From JACVRW01 sp963826165 (GTDB taxonomy: Bacteria; Actinomycetota; Thermoleophilia; Solirubrobacterales; Thermoleophilaceae): 64,000 bases of DNA. Position numbers and translations under genes: made by a program. Of this stretch, positions 41,928 through 49,268 are shown one piece after another. The notes under the pieces were generated by a model that saw nothing but the letters and a program-made list of their open reading frames with translations, did not search any database and was not told where the DNA came from. Location: contig CAWGWC010000007.1 of assembly GCA_963826165.1 (NCBI GenBank), positions 124,001 to 188,000 of the forward strand, read 5' to 3'. The stretch's first letter is position 1, and the number at the start of each line of letters is the position of its first letter.

Positions 41928-43373
41928 TCAGGCCGCGACGGGCACCGGGTCGGCCACGGCCGTCCTCAGGTTGCCGACGAACTGTGAGCCGGGCGCGCAC
42001 TGCCCCGCCGGCGAGCCATCCGGGCGGGCGAGCAGGGCGCCGCCGGCCCGTATGCCCATCGCCGTCGCGCTGATCGAGTCGAGGCTCCTCAAGGCCAGCG
42101 GCGGCCCTCCGCGGACGCCGGCCGCGGCCGCCTCCCAGGCGGGCCGCGACTCCGGTCCCGTGAACAGGGTGAGCCCGGGGCCGAGCAGGTCGAGCGTGGA
42201 GACGCGGCGCTCGCCGGCCGCCGTCCAGACGTGCTTGATCCGGCCGCCCAGGTCCGCCTGCAGCTCGTGCTCGGCCTCGCGCGCAGTTCCCCGCGGGTCG
42301 GCCGAGCGCGCGACGTTGTGCTCGGCCACCGGCCGTCGCTCGCTCTCATAGGAGTCGAGCAACTCCGGGCCGGCCCAGCCGCGCAGCACCCAGGCAAGCT
42401 TCCAGCCGAGGTCGTAGCCGTCGTGGATCGCGGTGTTCATCCCGGTCCCGCCTCGGGGGGTCACACGGTGGGCCGCATCCCCCGCGAGAAAGACGTTGCC
42501 GGCGCGGTAGGTCGACGCCATCTGAGCGGCGAACGAGAACGTGCCGATGCGCTCGATCCGGGGCTCCAGCGCCGGCACGCCCGCGCCGACCCGGATGCGC
42601 TCGGCCATGCGTTCCTCGGTCAGCTCCGCCACGCCGCCGCCCGGCTCGTTCATCGTCGCGTAGAGCCAGCGATCACCGCGACCGGCCGGCAGGAAGACCC
42701 CCTCTGCCTCTGGGTGCATGACCGCGTAGAGGCCGTAGCGGTGGTGCCCCAGCAGCTCGGTCAGCGGCGCCCGAAACAGCGTGCTCACCGCCTCCATCAG
42801 CCGGTCCGGCCCGTGCATCTCGATCCCCAGCGCCCGTCGCACCGTGCTGTGTGCGCCATCGGCGGCGATCAGGTAGCTCGCTTCGACCACTCGCGACGGA
42901 CCGCCCGCCGCATCACTCAGCAGGATCCGGACTCCGTTCGGGCGATGCTCCACCTGCGCGACCTCGACGCCGAACTCCACGCGACCGGTACCGAGCGATC
43001 GCATGTGGTCCAGCAACACGGGCTCGAGGTGGTCCTGAGGAACGCACGCCGGCGCCGTCGGGCTCACCATCGCGGCCTGGGCTTTCGTCGGCAGGCCGGT
43101 CGGCGAGCCGTGACCCGACTCGGCCAACGCAAGTGTTCGGCTATGCCACTGGAGCCACTCCACGTCGGTCCCGCCCTCGCGAATCTCCCGCTCGAGGCCC
43201 CAGGAGCGCAGCAGCTCCATCGAACGCGTGCTGATCGCCGTCGCCCGGGGGAGGGACGAGAGATCGCTCCGGCGCTCCACGAGCAGGAAGTCGATCCCCT
43301 GCTGGGCGAGCGCGACCGCGGCGGTCAGCCCGGCCGGCCCCGCCCCCACGATCACCACCGGCAGCTCGCTCAC
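41928..43373 (-). CDS. FAD-dependent monooxygenase (aromatic hydroxylase type)
   Basis: 481 residues, PheA/TfdB-type flavoprotein hydroxylase. LPVVIVGAGPAGLTAAVAL binds ADP, YLIAADGAHSTVRRALG is the DG motif, and VFLAGDAAHRVTPRGGTGMNTAIHDGYDLGWKLAWVL is the FAD-ribityl signature. The C-terminal thioredoxin-like domain is present. It would hydroxylate a phenolic ring with NAD(P)H and oxygen. GTG43373 overlaps the methyltransferase stop (GTGA): the pair could hydroxylate and then O-methylate an aromatic compound, under PadR control. Confidence 0.88.
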   Translation of the reverse strand: MSELPVVIVGAGPAGLTAAVALAQQGIDFLLVERRSDLSSLPRATAISTRSMELLRSWGLEREIREGGTDVEWLQWHSRTLALAESGHGSPTGLPTKAQAAMVSPTAPACVPQDHLEPVLLDHMRSLGTGRVEFGVEVAQVEHRPNGVRILLSDAAGGPSRVVEASYLIAADGAHSTVRRALGIEMHGPDRLMEAVSTLFRAPLTELLGHHRYGLYAVMHPEAEGVFLPAGRGDRWLYATMNEPGGGVAELTEERMAERIRVGAGVPALEPRIERIGTFSFAAQMASTYRAGNVFLAGDAAHRVTPRGGTGMNTAIHDGYDLGWKLAWVLRGWAGPELLDSYESERRPVAEHNVARSADPRGTAREAEHELQADLGGRIKHVWTAAGERRVSTLDLLGPGLTLFTGPESRPAWEAAAAGVRGGPPLALRSLDSISATAMGIRAGGALLARPDGSPAGQCAPGSQFVGNLRTAVADPVPVAA

Positions 43374-44176
43374 GGTGCCTTCGCCACCAGGAAGCGGAAC
43401 TCGTTGCTCAGCCTGTAGCCGCCGCGCTCGTCGCGGTGGGGAGCCATCGCGTCGACGATCTGCCGGCCGACCGCGAATTCCCGTTCGGGCCCCACGAGCT
43501 TCGCGATCCCCGACGGCGCCATCAGGAGGCGGGCGAGTGTCTCGGCATCGGGGTACTCGTAGGCGAAGGTCGCGGTGAACGCCTCGGCTGGTGCGAGCCC
43601 CGCCTCCGCGGCGATCTCCTCGAGTACACCGGGGCGCCACAAGGGGGGCTGCTCCGAGGGCGCGTTGGCCGGCTTCGGCATGAAGGGGCGCACGACCGCC
43701 TTCATCGCCTCGATGTCGCAGTGCTCAGGCGGCCCCCACACCTGGGCGACCACGGGAGCACCGGACCTTGCCACCCTGCCCGCCTCGCGCAGCGCGCCCA
43801 CCAGGTCGGCGGCGAAGAAGAACGACGTGAACCCCGTGACCAGGTCGAAGAGGTCGTCCTCGTAGGGGAGAAACTGCATGTCCCCCACGCGCAGGTCGCC
43901 TTCCGGAACACGCTCCGCGGCCAGCTCGAGCAGCGCCTTCGACGCGTCGATTCCGGATACCCGCGCGCCGCGATCGGCGGCCAGCCGCAGGAAGGCACCG
44001 GCTCCGCAGCCGATGTCCAGTACGCGCTGCCCCGGCTCGAGGCCGACGCGGCCGATGGCTGCTTCGTACGCCGGGAGCTGTTGCTCCTCGGTGCGAGCCC
44101 AGTCGTTGGGGCGGGCTCCCCAGAGTGGTCCCCAGCGCTCCGCGCTGCCCTGCGTCGTCGAGATGGTGTCTGACAT
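43370..44176 (-). CDS. SAM-dependent methyltransferase (class I)
   Basis: 268 residues. RVLDIGCGAGAFLRLAADRGARVSGIDASKALLELA is the SAM site (motifs I and II, residues about 51-86) and DLFDLVTGFTSFFFAADLVGALREAGRVARSG covers motifs IV-VI. It belongs to the broad ubiE-like/Methyltransf_11 group; O- or N-methylation cannot be told apart. ATG44176 has GAGGA upstream. First gene of the two-gene unit divergent from PadR. Confidence 0.88.
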   Translation of the reverse strand: MSDTISTTQGSAERWGPLWGARPNDWARTEEQQLPAYEAAIGRVGLEPGQRVLDIGCGAGAFLRLAADRGARVSGIDASKALLELAAERVPEGDLRVGDMQFLPYEDDLFDLVTGFTSFFFAADLVGALREAGRVARSGAPVVAQVWGPPEHCDIEAMKAVVRPFMPKPANAPSEQPPLWRPGVLEEIAAEAGLAPAEAFTATFAYEYPDAETLARLLMAPSGIAKLVGPEREFAVGRQIVDAMAPHRDERGGYRLSNEFRFLVAKAP

Positions 44177-44195
44177 CGTCCGTTTCCTCGGTAAA

Positions 44196-44208
44196 CTACG
44201 GTCCGTAG
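44196..44208. promoter_or_regulatory. PadR operator candidate, site 1
   Basis: CTACGGTCCGTAG is a perfect 13-bp palindrome centred on 44202, over the -35 zone of the padR promoter and the core of the divergent methyltransferase promoter. Confidence 0.7.
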
Positions 44209-44217
44209 TATCTAACA

Positions 44218-44230
44218 CTATGATCCATAG
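44218..44230. promoter_or_regulatory. PadR operator candidate, site 2, overlapping the padR -10
   Basis: CTATGATCCATAG, centred on 44224, palindromic at five of six pairs and related to site 1. The centres are 22 bp apart, two helical turns. TATGAT at 44219-44224 is also the -10 box, eight bases before ATG44233, implying autorepression and a leaderless mRNA. Confidence 0.65.
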
Positions 44231-44232
44231 CT

Positions 44233-44784
44233 ATGTCAAGTCCTGAGCTCAGCCTGTTCTCGTACGAGATCCTCGGCCTGGTGGGGCGCGAGGGCTCCGG
44301 GGCACACGACCTGCTGCAGATGGCGCGGCGCGACCGCATGCTCGACTGGGCCGGTGAGAGCCAGTACTACGTCGAGCCCAAGCGCCTGGCCAAGCTCGGC
44401 TATCTCGAGACCCGCACGGAGCCGGGCAAGACGCGGGAGCGGACGGTGTACACGCTCACCGACGCCGGGCTGGAGGCCCTGCGTGAGTACGCCGGCACAG
44501 CGGTGACCTTCACGCCGTTCAAGAGCGACGCGCTGGTGCGGCTGCTCATCGCCGACCTCGTGGGCGAGCGGGTGACGCGCGACAGCATGGGCACGCTGCG
44601 CGAGGACATCGCCGACCTGCAGCAGCGGGTGGCCGACGCCGAGGCACGCAGCGAGGATCTCCCCCACCGGAGCAAATATCTTCTGCTCGCCACCGGCTTC
44701 ATGCAAGCACTGCTCCAGCTGCACCTGCAGCTCGTGGACGACGTGGAGAGCGAGCTCTCCGACGACGCCCCGGAAGCCACCTAG
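44233..44784 (+). CDS. PadR-family transcriptional regulator
   Basis: 183 residues. Winged-helix PadR domain (SLFSYEILGLVGREGSGAHDLLQMARRDRM, then VEPKRLAKLGYLETRTEPGKTRERTVYTLTDAGLEALREY, residues 5-85) and a C-terminal dimer helix with coiled-coil character (DIADLQQRVADAEARSEDL). PadR proteins release DNA when they bind phenolics or drugs. The gene is divergent from a methyltransferase/FAD-hydroxylase pair and sits beside two palindromes, so it most likely represses both itself and that pair. Confidence 0.92.
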   Translation: MSSPELSLFSYEILGLVGREGSGAHDLLQMARRDRMLDWAGESQYYVEPKRLAKLGYLETRTEPGKTRERTVYTLTDAGLEALREYAGTAVTFTPFKSDALVRLLIADLVGERVTRDSMGTLREDIADLQQRVADAEARSEDLPHRSKYLLLATGFMQALLQLHLQLVDDVESELSDDAPEAT

Positions 44785-44787
44785 CCG

Positions 44788-45108
44788 CTAGCCGCTCGTC
44801 CTGTCCAACAGCTGCAGCAGGTCGTGGGCCGCCAGCTCGATGTCCTTGTGACGCCACTCGGCGGCGCGGTACACGCAGGCGATGAGCGCGCTGCGGTGCA
44901 CCCGGCGCAGGTCGCCGTAGACGAAGGCGTACCTCGCCTTGGTCTCCTCGGCCGCCCCGTCGGTCAGGCCGATGTGCCAGCTCGCGTAGTCCTCCCACGA
45001 GTGAGTCTCGAGAAAGGCGTTCTCGGCCTCGGCGCCCGGCTGCACGTCGCCCCATTCGCTGTCCAGCACGTACTGGCGAGCCTCGATCCGCTCGCGGGCG
45101 CGCTTCAC
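44788..45108 (-). CDS. conserved protein, function unknown, probable longer N-terminus
   Basis: From GTG45108 the product has 106 residues (KRARERIEARQYVLDSEWGD, ENAFLETHSWEDYASWHIGLTDGA, ARYAFVYGDLRRVHRSALIAC, then WRHKDIELAAHDLLQLLD). No named family; the Trp/His/Tyr-rich conserved core looks like a soluble helical protein. Similar actinobacterial proteins as remembered begin with about ten more residues, ASYSVNDEAV, and these are encoded here too, but the codon expected to be ATG is ATC at 45138-45136. Either a rare ATC start, a sequence error, or a real GTG start. Confidence 0.7.
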   Translation of the reverse strand: MKRARERIEARQYVLDSEWGDVQPGAEAENAFLETHSWEDYASWHIGLTDGAAEETKARYAFVYGDLRRVHRSALIACVYRAAEWRHKDIELAAHDLLQLLDRTSG

Positions 45109-45136
45109 CGCTTCGTCGTTGACCGAATAGGACGCG

Positions 45137-45946
45137 ATGGCCCCATTGTGCCGCTCCGCGCCCGCCGGCGGCGCCCGGCTGCAAGAGTTGGCCCGAGTGC
45201 CCTGGGTCGAGTCGCACTCGCTCTCCTTCTCCGCCCGCCACGAGTCCAGCCAGCGGTCGGAGGCCGCCGGGGTGCTCGCGGGGCTGGAGGACCTCCGCAC
45301 GCAGCTCGACGGACTGTTCGAGTACACGCCGGGGGAAATCGCCGTCATCCTCCATGCCCGCAGCGCGGCGCTCACCCTGGCCCACCCCTGGCTGCCGCTG
45401 GCTCGCCGCGTGAGCGCTCCCGCGGGGCGCAGGTACTTCGCCGGGTGGTTCACAGAGAACGAGATCCACGTGCTGTCGCCGCCGGCCCTCGACGCGCGGG
45501 CGTCGAAGGTCGAGGGCTCGCGTGAGGCGCTGCGCCTGGCGCCCGCGCACGAGTACGCCCACGTGGTGATCGGGGCCAACAGCCCCGACCTGCCGCCGCC
45601 GTTCTCGTACGCCGCCTTTCGGCGCTACGTGCGCTGGGCCTGGCTGTGCGAGGGGGCCGCCACCTGGCTGTCCGGGCAGACCCCCCACCTGCGTCCGGCC
45701 ATCGTGCGGCGGCTGCGCGAGGGCGGCCGCCCCGAGTTTCCTCCCGCGCCCGCGGACGCCATGCTCCTCGGTGGCACCATCTTCGACCTGCTCGAGCGGG
45801 AGGCCGGCTCCGTCGCCGCCGCGCAGCTGGCGGTGCGCCCGCTCGAGCGCGGTCCACGCTCGCTACTCGTCGACGCCTTCGGGCGCCAGCTGCCCGGTGT
45901 CGAGCGCGACTGGCGCGACGAGCTCGAGTCGCTGAAGGCGTCCTAG
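45137..45946 (+). CDS. gluzincin-type metallopeptidase-like protein
   Basis: 269 residues. HEYAHVVI near residue 138 is an HExxH zinc site and WLCEGAATWLSGQ about 35 residues later supplies the Glu ligand, the layout of M1/M61-like gluzincins (peptidase MA family). No signal peptide is clear, so it may act in the cytosol. The C-terminal half is helical. It is head-to-head with the preceding gene, with 28 bp between starts (or overlap if the ATC start is real). No substrate can be named. Confidence 0.7.
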   Translation: MAPLCRSAPAGGARLQELARVPWVESHSLSFSARHESSQRSEAAGVLAGLEDLRTQLDGLFEYTPGEIAVILHARSAALTLAHPWLPLARRVSAPAGRRYFAGWFTENEIHVLSPPALDARASKVEGSREALRLAPAHEYAHVVIGANSPDLPPPFSYAAFRRYVRWAWLCEGAATWLSGQTPHLRPAIVRRLREGGRPEFPPAPADAMLLGGTIFDLLEREAGSVAAAQLAVRPLERGPRSLLVDAFGRQLPGVERDWRDELESLKAS

Positions 45947-45948
45947 TG

Positions 45949-45983
45949 GCGAGGAGCGCAGCCCGAGCGTCGGTCGGGCGAGC
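45949..45983 (+). repeat. 35-bp repeat, copy B (intergenic)
   Basis: GCGAGGAGCGCAGCCCGAGC then GTCGGTCGGGCGAGC, between the metallopeptidase stop and the 3' end of the acyl-CoA dehydrogenase gene. See copy A at 37880. Confidence 0.7.
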
Positions 45984-45997
45984 ACCGGAGCTTCTTC

Positions 45998-47128
45998 CTA
46001 CAGCCCGAGCGTCTTGGCGATGATGTTCTTCTGGATCTCCGAGGTGCCGCCGTAGATCGTGGTGACCACGGCGCTGCGCAGGTGGCGCTCCATCGGGTAC
46101 TCGGTGGCGTACCCGTAGCCGCCCATGATCTGCACGCCCTCGAGGGCACAGCGCTTGGCCAGCTCGGTGGCCGCGAGCTTGGCCATCGAGGCCTCCTGCG
46201 GCAGCATGCGGTTCGGATCCTCGTCGGTCAGTGAGGCCACCCAGCGCACCAACAGGCGCACCTGGGCGAGCTCGGTGGCCAGCTCGGCGAAGCGGTGCGA
46301 GAGCGCCTGGAAGCTGCCGACGGGACGGCCGAACTGGCGCCGCTCCTTGGCGTAGGCGAGCGCGTCGTCGAAGGTCCGCTGAGCGAGCCCCAGGGCGCTC
46401 GCGGCCAGGATCGTCCGCTCGTAGTTGAGCCCGGCCATCAGCTGGGTCCAACCCGCACCCTCACCGCCGAGCAGCGCTTCCTCGGGGACACGGACGCCCT
46501 CGAGGTGGATCTCGTTGGTCTCCTCGCCGCCGAGCGTCTTGATCGGGGTGAGGGTCATCCCGGGCGTGTCGCGCGGCACCAGGATCATCGACATGTCCTC
46601 GTGACGCTCACCGGCGCCGGTGCGGCAGACGATCAGCACGTGACTCGCCTTGTGCGCGTAGGAGCACCACATCTTCGCCCCGTCGATCACCCACTCGCCC
46701 TCCTCCAGCCGGGCGCGCGTCTTGAGCGCGGCCACGTCGGAGCCGGCGTCGGGCTCTGACATGGCGATCGCGAGCGTTCCGCCCGCCACCACGCGGCCGA
46801 AGAGGTCGCGCTTCTGGTCCTCGGTGCCGAAGCGGTTGAGCGCCCCCACCACGATCAGCGTCACGCCGTAGCCCGCCACCGGGATCTGGCCGCGGGCGGT
46901 CTCCTCCAGGAACAGCGTCGCATCCAGGAAGCTCCCGCCGGAGCCGCCGTACTCCTCGGGGATCTGAAGGCCATACCAGCCCAGCTCGCCCATGCGGGCG
47001 GCAACCGCGTCGTCGTGGCCGTCGTCGCCGGCCTCGAACTTCTCCCGCTCCGCGAAGTCGCGGATCGCCTCGACGAACGCGCTCTGCTCCTCCGAGAGGC
47101 CCGTCTGCGATCCCGCGGAGCTGATCAC
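45998..47128 (-). CDS. acyl-CoA dehydrogenase, subunit lacking the usual catalytic Glu
   Basis: 376 residues, complete ACAD fold: AIRDFAEREKFEAG, IPEEYGGSGGSFLDATLFLEE, AIAMSEPDAGSDVAALKTRA (flavin/substrate), YAKERRQFGRPVGSFQALSHRFAEL and GGYGYATEYPMERHLRSA. The C-terminal IYGGTSEIQ has Gly where MCAD-type enzymes have the base Glu (IYEGTSE). Such YGGT subunits are common in FadE pairs that form alpha2beta2 heterotetramers in actinobacteria. GTG47128 overlaps the second dehydrogenase gene stop (GTGA), fitting a heteromer. Confidence 0.9.
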   Translation of the reverse strand: MISSAGSQTGLSEEQSAFVEAIRDFAEREKFEAGDDGHDDAVAARMGELGWYGLQIPEEYGGSGGSFLDATLFLEETARGQIPVAGYGVTLIVVGALNRFGTEDQKRDLFGRVVAGGTLAIAMSEPDAGSDVAALKTRARLEEGEWVIDGAKMWCSYAHKASHVLIVCRTGAGERHEDMSMILVPRDTPGMTLTPIKTLGGEETNEIHLEGVRVPEEALLGGEGAGWTQLMAGLNYERTILAASALGLAQRTFDDALAYAKERRQFGRPVGSFQALSHRFAELATELAQVRLLVRWVASLTDEDPNRMLPQEASMAKLAATELAKRCALEGVQIMGGYGYATEYPMERHLRSAVVTTIYGGTSEIQKNIIAKTLGL

Positions 47129-48345
47129 GCCTGAACGGGCTCGCGCGGCTTGAAGCGGTTGAGCTCGCGCACCGCAATCACCATCTTGTGCACCTCGTCG
47201 GGCCCGTCGGCCACCCGCAGCCAGCGTCCCTGGCGCCACATCGCGGCCAGCGGCACGTCGTCGGACATGCCCAGCGCGCCGTGCACCTGCATGGCCCGGT
47301 CCAGCACCGTCTGGTGCATCTGAGCGGCGATCACCTTGATCATCGAGATGTCCTGGCGGGCGGCGCGCTTGCCCTCGGAGTCCATCTTCCAGGCGGCGTG
47401 GAGCACCATCAGGCGCGCGGCGTCGATCTCCATGCGCGACTGGGCGATGAAGTCCTGCACGAACTGCTTCTCGGCCAGAGGGCCGCCGAAGGCGTCGCGC
47501 TCGTGCGCGCGCTTGCACATGAGCTCGAAGGCGCGCTCGGCCGAACCGATCGCGCGCATGCAGTGGTGGATTCGTCCGGGGCCCAGGCGGTCCTGGGCGA
47601 CGGCGAACGCCCCGCCACGCTCGCCGAGCAGGTTGGCGGCGGGCACCCGGCAGTCCTCGTAGAGCACCTCCCAGTGGCCCGGGCCGGCGTCGTGGCCCAT
47701 CACCGGGACCGGCCGGACGCCCACGAAACCGGGGGCGTCGACGGGCACGATGATCATCGAGGCGCGCTTGTGCGGCGGCGCGTCGGGGTCGGTCACCACC
47801 ATCGCGATGGCCAGAGCGGCTCCGTTGTAGCCGGAGGTGAACCACTTGTGCCCGTTGATGACCCATTCGTCGCCGTCCAGCTCGGCGCTGGAGACGAGAC
47901 CCGTGGGGTCAGAGCCCGCGGTGTTGGGCTCGGTCATCGAGAAGCAGGAGCGTGTCTCGCCCTCGAGCAGCGGCGTCAGCCATTCGTCGCGCTGCTCGGC
48001 GGTGCCGTGCTCGGCAAGGATCTCCATGTTGCCCGTGTCGGGCGCGGAGCAGTTGAAGACCATCGGGGCCACGCCGCTGCGGCCCATCTGCTCGCAGAGC
48101 ATCCCGTACTCCCAGTTGAGCAGTCCGGGCCCGAAGCGCTCGTCGGGCATGAACAGGTTCCACAGCCCCTCGGCGCGGGCGCGGGCGCGGAGATCGACCA
48201 GGATCTCGGGATAGGGGACGCCGGGGCGGACCTCGCGGTCGAGGGCCTCCATCGCCTCGTGCTCCACCGGATCCACGTGTTCCTGGGTGAACTCGCGAAG
48301 CTGGTCGAGGAGGGTGGCGACGCGGTCCGACGGGGCGAAATCCAT
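47125..48345 (-). CDS. acyl-CoA dehydrogenase (ACAD11-like)
   Basis: 406 residues. NLFMPDERFGPGLLNWEYGMLCEQMGRS, CFSMTEPNTAGSDPTGL, INGHKWFTSGYNGAALAIAMVVTDP, QDRLGPGRIHHCMRAIGSAERAFELMCKRA and the C-terminal RVADGPDEVHKMVIAVRELNRF are typical of the ACAD10/11-like long-chain group. It dehydrogenates an acyl-CoA to the trans-2-enoyl-CoA with FAD. ATG48345 starts eight bases after TAGGCT. It is the promoter-proximal gene of a two-dehydrogenase operon. Confidence 0.92.
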   Translation of the reverse strand: MDFAPSDRVATLLDQLREFTQEHVDPVEHEAMEALDREVRPGVPYPEILVDLRARARAEGLWNLFMPDERFGPGLLNWEYGMLCEQMGRSGVAPMVFNCSAPDTGNMEILAEHGTAEQRDEWLTPLLEGETRSCFSMTEPNTAGSDPTGLVSSAELDGDEWVINGHKWFTSGYNGAALAIAMVVTDPDAPPHKRASMIIVPVDAPGFVGVRPVPVMGHDAGPGHWEVLYEDCRVPAANLLGERGGAFAVAQDRLGPGRIHHCMRAIGSAERAFELMCKRAHERDAFGGPLAEKQFVQDFIAQSRMEIDAARLMVLHAAWKMDSEGKRAARQDISMIKVIAAQMHQTVLDRAMQVHGALGMSDDVPLAAMWRQGRWLRVADGPDEVHKMVIAVRELNRFKPREPVQA

Positions 48346-48353
48346 GGGCGCGG

Positions 48354-48359
48354 AGCCTA
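48354..48359 (-). promoter_or_regulatory. -10 box TAGGCT, leaderless-type
   Basis: Minus-strand TAGGCT is followed by CCGCGCCC and ATG48345. No ribosome site lies in the eight-base gap. Confidence 0.5.
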
Positions 48360-48373
48360 CCGGGCGGCCGCGG

Positions 48374-48790
48374 TCAGGCACTCTGGAAGAGCAGCCACAG
48401 GACGAGCGCGCCGAGGCCTCCACCAAGCGAGACGACACCGATGAGGACGAGCGGGTTGGCTCGCGCCGGCGGGGCGATCTCGCGCGAAGCCAGGCCGACG
48501 TCCACGAGCAGCTCGTGCGCCGCCACGGCCCCCGCCAGCGGCACCATCACGTCGCGCGGGCCGGCGGCGAGAAAGTCGGGAACGTCGAAGCCCGCCGTCC
48601 GTCGCAGCACGCTCGGCACGCCCTCCTCGAGCAGCAGGCCCTGGATGAACTCCGCCTCCGCCTGGTTTCGCCCGCCCGCGACCCGCACCAGCTCGCCCTC
48701 GGTGTAGACGGGGTTGATCTTGCGCGCGCGGCCGTGAGCCTCGTTCAGCGGAGCCTCGAGCGGCTCGGCCCCGGCATCGACGAGGGGCAT
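48374..48790 (-). CDS. DUF2007-like signal protein with zinc ribbon and C-terminal TM
   Basis: From ATG48790 the product is 138 residues: INPVYTEGELVRVAGGRNQAEAEFIQGLLLEEGVPSVLRR is the DUF2007 domain and NPLVLIGVVSLGGGLGALVLWLLF a C-terminal membrane anchor. Immediately upstream, in frame, lies ELACPSCGRAGSPRETFCGSCGM, a two-knuckle zinc ribbon that almost certainly belongs to the protein, yet no ATG, GTG or TTG exists in frame between it and the upstream stop. The true start is therefore unclear. It is the second gene of the JAMM peptidase unit. Confidence 0.75.
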   Translation of the reverse strand: MPLVDAGAEPLEAPLNEAHGRARKINPVYTEGELVRVAGGRNQAEAEFIQGLLLEEGVPSVLRRTAGFDVPDFLAAGPRDVMVPLAGAVAAHELLVDVGLASREIAPPARANPLVLIGVVSLGGGLGALVLWLLFQSA

Positions 48791-48854
48791 CCCGCACGAG
48801 CCGCAGAAGGTCTCACGGGGCGATCCCGCGCGGCCGCAGGAGGGACACGCGAGC

Positions 48855-49244
48855 TCAGCCGACGACGAGCTCCTCCTCCTCCACGCGTCCGTCGGCGATT
48901 CGCCACGCCCGCACCGCCGGGGCGTCGCCGTTCTCGAGCGAGACGATCAGGTAGGTCCAGTGCGGGTAGCTGGCCAGGTTGATGTCGGTCTGGGAGGGCT
49001 CGGCCGAGCTGCGGGGATGCGAGTGGTAGATGCCGACCTGGAGGCCATCGTCGTCGAGCTCGTTGGCCGCGAGCAGGCTCTTTGGATCGAGCGAGTACCC
49101 GTAGGGCGAATGACGCTCGTTCTCGGCCCTGAACACCTCCCGCACCTCGCCGTCGCGGGCGCTGAGATAGCCGCAGCATTCGTTCGGGGCATCCTCGCGC
49201 GCGTGCGCGACGAGCTCGTCCCAGTGGGCCTGCGAGATCCTCAT
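48855..49244 (-). CDS. JAMM/Mov34 peptidase, Mec-like
   Basis: 129 residues. Zinc-dependent JAMM isopeptidase with the full catalytic set: Glu22 (NECCGYL), His74 and His76 (YHSHPRSSAEPSQTD), Ser84 and Asp87. This size is that of Mec, which in Mycobacterium removes cysteine from the CysO carrier, and of QbsD, which trims a carrier's C-terminus. A CysO/ThiS-like carrier, a CysM-like synthase and a carrier-activating E1 lie within 7 kb. ATG49244 is seven bases from its -10 box. Probably a cytosolic cysteine-synthesis or sulfur-carrier-maturing peptidase. Confidence 0.88.
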   Translation of the reverse strand: MRISQAHWDELVAHAREDAPNECCGYLSARDGEVREVFRAENERHSPYGYSLDPKSLLAANELDDDGLQVGIYHSHPRSSAEPSQTDINLASYPHWTYLIVSLENGDAPAVRAWRIADGRVEEEELVVG

Positions 49245-49251
49245 CGGGCGA

Positions 49252-49261
49252 AGGCTAGTGT
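49252..49261. promoter_or_regulatory. overlapping divergent -10 boxes, 24-bp intergenic gap
   Basis: Minus TAGCCT (49252-49257) is seven bases before ATG49244 and plus TAGTGT (49256-49261) is seven bases before ATG49269. The two boxes overlap by two bases, so polymerases for the JAMM and ferritin-like genes must exclude each other. Confidence 0.5.
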
Positions 49262-49268
49262 GCGGCTC

